IMG/VR virus record: IMGVR_UViG_3300028844_001300
Span: 1-25,389 of that record
Direction: 5' to 3' (one strand)
DNA: 25,389 nucleotides
DNA from: a virus
Part shown: positions 22,933 through 25,389 of the stretch, one piece after another
Layout of the letters: the number at the start of each line of letters is the position of its first letter
How positions within the stretch are numbered: position 1 is the first letter of the stretch
Position numbers and translations under genes: made by a program
Notes under the pieces: model-generated
Seen by the model: only the letters and a program-made list of their open reading frames with translations
Database searches by the model: none
Told to the model about the DNA's origin: nothing

Positions 22933-22961
22933 ATTATACAAATTTTTTTGAATAAATACAA
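22933..22961 (-). promoter_or_regulatory. Candidate sigma70 promoter upstream of the sheath gene
   Basis: Minus-strand TTGTAT (22956-22961), a 17-base spacer, then TATAAT (22933-22938), a perfect -10 box and a four-of-six -35 box. It lies about 24 bases 5' of the sheath ATG and after a hairpin at 22988-23013. The -35 hexamer recurs in front of ssb and the coiled-coil gene. Confidence 0.6.
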
Positions 22962-22987
22962 TTATTCTACTATAAGTATAACCTAAG

Positions 22988-23013
22988 TTCCCCAAAATGT
23001 ACTATTTGGAGAA
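22988..23013 (-). other. RNA hairpin after the coiled-coil gene
   Basis: On the minus strand, nine pairs (22988-22996 with 23005-23013) with an eight-base loop form 12 bases after the stop at 23025. One pair is G-U on the minus-strand RNA but C-A on the other strand, so the fold belongs to the coding strand. The base run after it is not T-rich, so this is more likely an mRNA 3'-end or processing hairpin than a classical terminator. Confidence 0.5.
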
Positions 23014-23024
23014 GTTTTTTAATA

Positions 23025-23351
23025 TTAACCTTCAGCCGGTGCTTCTTCTTGAGGTATTGGTGTAAATACTCCACTCTGTGGATCTAATTGACCAGGTCCG
23101 TACTTTTCGTTTAATTTCTGTACTAAATCACGTTCAGATTGTTGAACTGCCTCGTATTCAGACTCAAGTTCTGTTTGACGATTTTCAATTGCTTCAACTT
23201 GTTGATTTAAAAGTATCTTTTGTACAGCGATTTGCCCTAACTGAGCTTGTTTTTCTTGATAACTTGTTTGTAGTTCACCTAGTTCTTTTAATTCTTCTTC
23301 TGAAAATTTAATTTCATTAGATGCTTCTACAACCTTTGCTTCTTCAGCCAT
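23025..23351 (-). CDS. Small acidic coiled-coil protein, 108 residues
   Basis: I do not recognise a named family. The protein is acidic and mostly helical: residues about 14-85 are a coiled coil (SEEELKELGELQTSYQEKQA, QAQLGQIAVQKILLNQQVEA, then ENRQTELESEYEAVQQSERD). A short end follows: NEKYGPGQLDPQSGVFTPIP, then EEAPAEG. No membrane segment, signal peptide or cysteine is visible. It lies between the tail appendage gene and the sheath, with its own AGGAG and promoter-like boxes upstream (23389-23415). A structural or assembly role (chaperone or scaffold for the appendage) is plausible from position and coiled-coil form only. Confidence 0.8.
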   Translation of the reverse strand: MAEEAKVVEASNEIKFSEEELKELGELQTSYQEKQAQLGQIAVQKILLNQQVEAIENRQTELESEYEAVQQSERDLVQKLNEKYGPGQLDPQSGVFTPIPQEEAPAEG

Positions 23352-23388
23352 AACTTATCTCCTATGTTTTGGTTAGTTACTTTATATA

Positions 23389-23415
23389 AATATAACGTAA
23401 TTATGTTAAATACAA
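23389..23415 (-). promoter_or_regulatory. Candidate sigma70-like promoter upstream of the coiled-coil gene
   Basis: Minus-strand TTGTAT (23410-23415) and TATATT (23389-23394) with a 15-base spacer, the same hexamer and spacing as in front of ssb. It lies between the fibre stop and the coiled-coil ATG. The short spacer makes it tentative. Confidence 0.4.
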
Positions 23416-23419
23416 TTTT

Positions 23420-25389
23420 TTATTTCTTTTTTAGCTCTTCTATCTCTTTTTGTTGAGCTTTTACGATTTCTGTTAGTTCTTGAACTGCTTTTACCAATGG
23501 TGTAATCAATTCTGTTTCACCCAATTCCTGCATACCATCTCTGTTTTCTTTCCACACAGGAAACTCTGAGTGTCCTACCGAATCCATAGCTTCTTTAACT
23601 TCTTGTGCTACAAACCCATAATGTATCCTATCAGGATTCTTACGTTCTGTTTGACTTTCATCATATTGCATAAACTCAGGTGGATACTCACTTGGAGCTT
23701 TCTTCTTAAATTCTTTTGGTTGTAGTTTAAGTATAAATTCTAATCCTAAGTTGGTATCCTTTATATCTTTCTTAATTCTTCTATCAGATGAATGTGTCCA
23801 AGTAGCATTCTCACCGAAATCATTTGTAATAAAATCAGATGCTCTGCCTATTCTAATTGTTTCCGTACCAGCTCCATCAAAATCATCGTTTTGCCCAGCC
23901 CCACTTCCAATAACATATTCATAATCAACATCTACTGCTGACATATTAATATGATGCCCTAAAGCAATATTGTTATTGCCAGTTGTAACATTTTCTCCAC
24001 TATAAGCACCTAGAAAAGTATTATATGCTCCAGTAGTTATCTGAGTACCACTTCCTGCACCATAAAGAGCATTCCTTTCCCCAGTAGTCATTAAGAAACC
24101 AGCTTTTCTTCCCACTGCGGTTACGGCAGTTCCTTCAGTTCCAGTAGTAGGTAACAAACTTAATAATGCTTGGTATCCTATAGCAGTATTATGATAACCA
24201 GTTGTATTAGCTTTTAATGTTTCATGACCAATGGCGACATTTTCAGCACCTGAAGTAAGTGCAGTAAGAGCTTGATATCCTATCGCTATTGTACCTGATT
24301 GGTTATTAGCTCCAGTAGCATCCATTGCATCCATACCAATTACAACGCATCGTTTCAATTCACCAGTACCACCTACGCCAGCACCTTCTCCAATAATTAC
24401 ATTATTGTCAGCATTATCATGATTAATAGACGAACCAGCATCTTTTCCAATAATAACATTTCTATCTTCTCCACCATCAGCAGAGCTAAATGCGTTATAG
24501 CCCATTATAGTGTTACTATTACCAGTAGTTAGTGCATCTCCAGCTAGATATCCGATTGCAGTATTTGAACCACCTGAAGTAAGTGCAGTAAGAGCATTCC
24601 GACCTATAGCTATTTGTCCAGTAGATGCATGATTTGCAGTTGAGTTCATAGCACTTTCACCTATAATTACCGCACTTGCTAATGTACCAGTTCCTCCAGT
24701 ACCCGCTTCTTTTCCAATGATAACATTATTACTTGCATCATTACTATTCATACTCATTCCAGCTTGCCAACCAATAATAGTATTATTATTTTCTCCACCA
24801 TCTGAAGATAAAGCAGCTTGATAACCAATAATAGTACTTCTTTGGTGATTAGTAAAAGCAGTAGCTGCTTGATAACCTATAACAGTATTTCCTGCTGTAG
24901 AACTATCCACATTATTAAGTTTTAATGCTTGATAACCTATTGCTGTGTTACCACCACCTGTGTCTTCTGTTAATAATGCCTCATAACCGATTGCCGTATT
25001 TCCAGCTCCTGAAGTGAGTGAAGTAAGAGCATCTGTACCTATTGCAATAGTGCCATGAACACCGCTATTTATATCTTGACCAGCTCTTTTACCTATAAGA
25101 ATTGCGTTCTGTAAGTTGGTAGCAGTTTCTCCAGCATCAGGTCCAATGATAATATTTTGATAACCACTCGTTAAATTTTGACCAGCATCTCTACCCATTA
25201 AAACATTACTATGTCCAGTAGTTAAATCATGACCAGCATTATAGCCAAATATAGAGTTATCAGTACCAGTTGTGCTTCCATCTACACCTAAATAGGCTTC
25301 AGTACCTACAGCAGTATTGTGTGCTCCAGTTGCATAATAACCAGCTCCATAACCTATATAAGTAATATTATCACTATCGGTTATTTTAT
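23420..25389 (-). CDS. Tail fibre/appendage with beta-solenoid repeats and C-terminal S74 intramolecular chaperone (partial at N-terminus)
   Basis: The frame stays open to the right edge, 63 codons past the ATG at 25198 (repeat sequence continues there), so the true start lies outside. Almost all of it consists of short repeats of the form 'N-T-A-I-G-Y-Q-A-L' with TSG or GGG turns, the pattern of YadA-like trimeric stalks. Two 94-residue copies with period 108 lie at 24551-24832 and 24227-24508. The C-terminal 122 residues are a peptidase S74 chaperone: SDRRIKKDI, with the catalytic Ser471 (numbered from the ATG at 25198) and Lys476 five residues later, then LKLQPKEF, YGFVAQEVKEAM and a terminal helix ending in lysines. 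S74 domains trimerise the fibre and are released by cleavage before this serine. Role: host binding or side fibre, inferred. Confidence 0.85.
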   Translation of the reverse strand, partial: KITDSDNITYIGYGAGYYATGAHNTAVGTEAYLGVDGSTTGTDNSIFGYNAGHDLTTGHSNVLMGRDAGQNLTSGYQNIIIGPDAGETATNLQNAILIGKRAGQDINSGVHGTIAIGTDALTSLTSGAGNTAIGYEALLTEDTGGGNTAIGYQALKLNNVDSSTAGNTVIGYQAATAFTNHQRSTIIGYQAALSSDGGENNNTIIGWQAGMSMNSNDASNNVIIGKEAGTGGTGTLASAVIIGESAMNSTANHASTGQIAIGRNALTALTSGGSNTAIGYLAGDALTTGNSNTIMGYNAFSSADGGEDRNVIIGKDAGSSINHDNADNNVIIGEGAGVGGTGELKRCVVIGMDAMDATGANNQSGTIAIGYQALTALTSGAENVAIGHETLKANTTGYHNTAIGYQALLSLLPTTGTEGTAVTAVGRKAGFLMTTGERNALYGAGSGTQITTGAYNTFLGAYSGENVTTGNNNIALGHHINMSAVDVDYEYVIGSGAGQNDDFDGAGTETIRIGRASDFITNDFGENATWTHSSDRRIKKDIKDTNLGLEFILKLQPKEFKKKAPSEYPPEFMQYDESQTERKNPDRIHYGFVAQEVKEAMDSVGHSEFPVWKENRDGMQELGETELITPLVKAVQELTEIVKAQQKEIEELKKK
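24227..24832 (-). repeat. Two-copy internal duplication in the appendage gene, period 324 bases
   Basis: Copies at 24551-24832 and 24227-24508 align over 94 codons without a gap; a stretch of 24 bases at 24248-24271 is identical to 24572-24595, exactly 324 bases apart. The shared parts encode N-N-V-I-I-G blocks and LTALTSG turns. This duplicated segment lengthens the stalk. Confidence 0.8.

Noticed and set aside
22988-23020. Plus-strand intrinsic terminator at 22988-23020 (stem then GTTTTTT)
   Set aside because: One pair is C-A on the plus-strand RNA, and no plus-strand gene exists to end; the fold is better on the minus strand.
1-25389. tRNA genes, CRISPR arrays, insertion sequences, homing endonucleases
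   Set aside because: No cloverleaf-like stretch, spaced direct repeats, inverted terminal repeats or HNH/GIY-YIG motifs were seen; intergenic space is too small for most of them.

Overview
The window looks like a piece of a tailed-phage genome of the T4-like (contractile-tail, marine-type) kind. It is AT-rich, every gene I can support is on the minus strand, genes are packed with ATGA or TAATG overlaps, and most starts are preceded by AGGAG-type ribosome binding sites. I see no tRNA, rRNA, CRISPR array, insertion sequence or integrase. The host cannot be named from the sequence. A marine bacteriophage is the best fit, from the mix of T4-type sheath, tube and baseplate genes, a gp32-like single-strand DNA-binding protein, a B12-dependent ribonucleotide reductase and a small family A DNA polymerase.

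In transcription order (right to left), the first block is structural: a partial tail fibre or appendage with an S74 self-cleaving chaperone at its C-terminus (runs off the right edge), a small coiled-coil protein, the tail sheath, a bidirectional terminator, the tail tube, a two-helix membrane protein, a gp26-like tail/baseplate assembly protein, a 77-residue protein, a short tape-measure-like protein, an 852-residue tail/baseplate protein, a LysM-type gp53-like protein, a 980-residue hub-like protein and a 207-residue unknown.

With no visible break this block runs into a replication and recombination block: family A DNA polymerase, a 663-residue unknown, a 138-residue unknown, gp32-like SSB, RecA/UvsX-type recombinase, 5'-3' exonuclease (RNase H/FEN type), DNA methyltransferase, DnaB/gp41-like helicase and, cut by the left edge, a class II ribonucleotide reductase. 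Together these cover nucleotide supply, unwinding, synthesis, primer or flap removal, strand protection and strand exchange.

The most interesting signals are: (1) an open frame without a start codon after the gp26-like gene, joined to it by a run of seven T, which looks like a +1 (or -2) programmed frameshift making a long tail-assembly chaperone; (2) a tandemly duplicated, about 82-base structured element between ssb and recA that begins inside the last ssb codons; (3) a minimal family A polymerase with no recognisable proofreading motif and altered motifs B and C, placed downstream of the tail genes; and (4) a 324-base in-frame internal duplication in the tail appendage gene.
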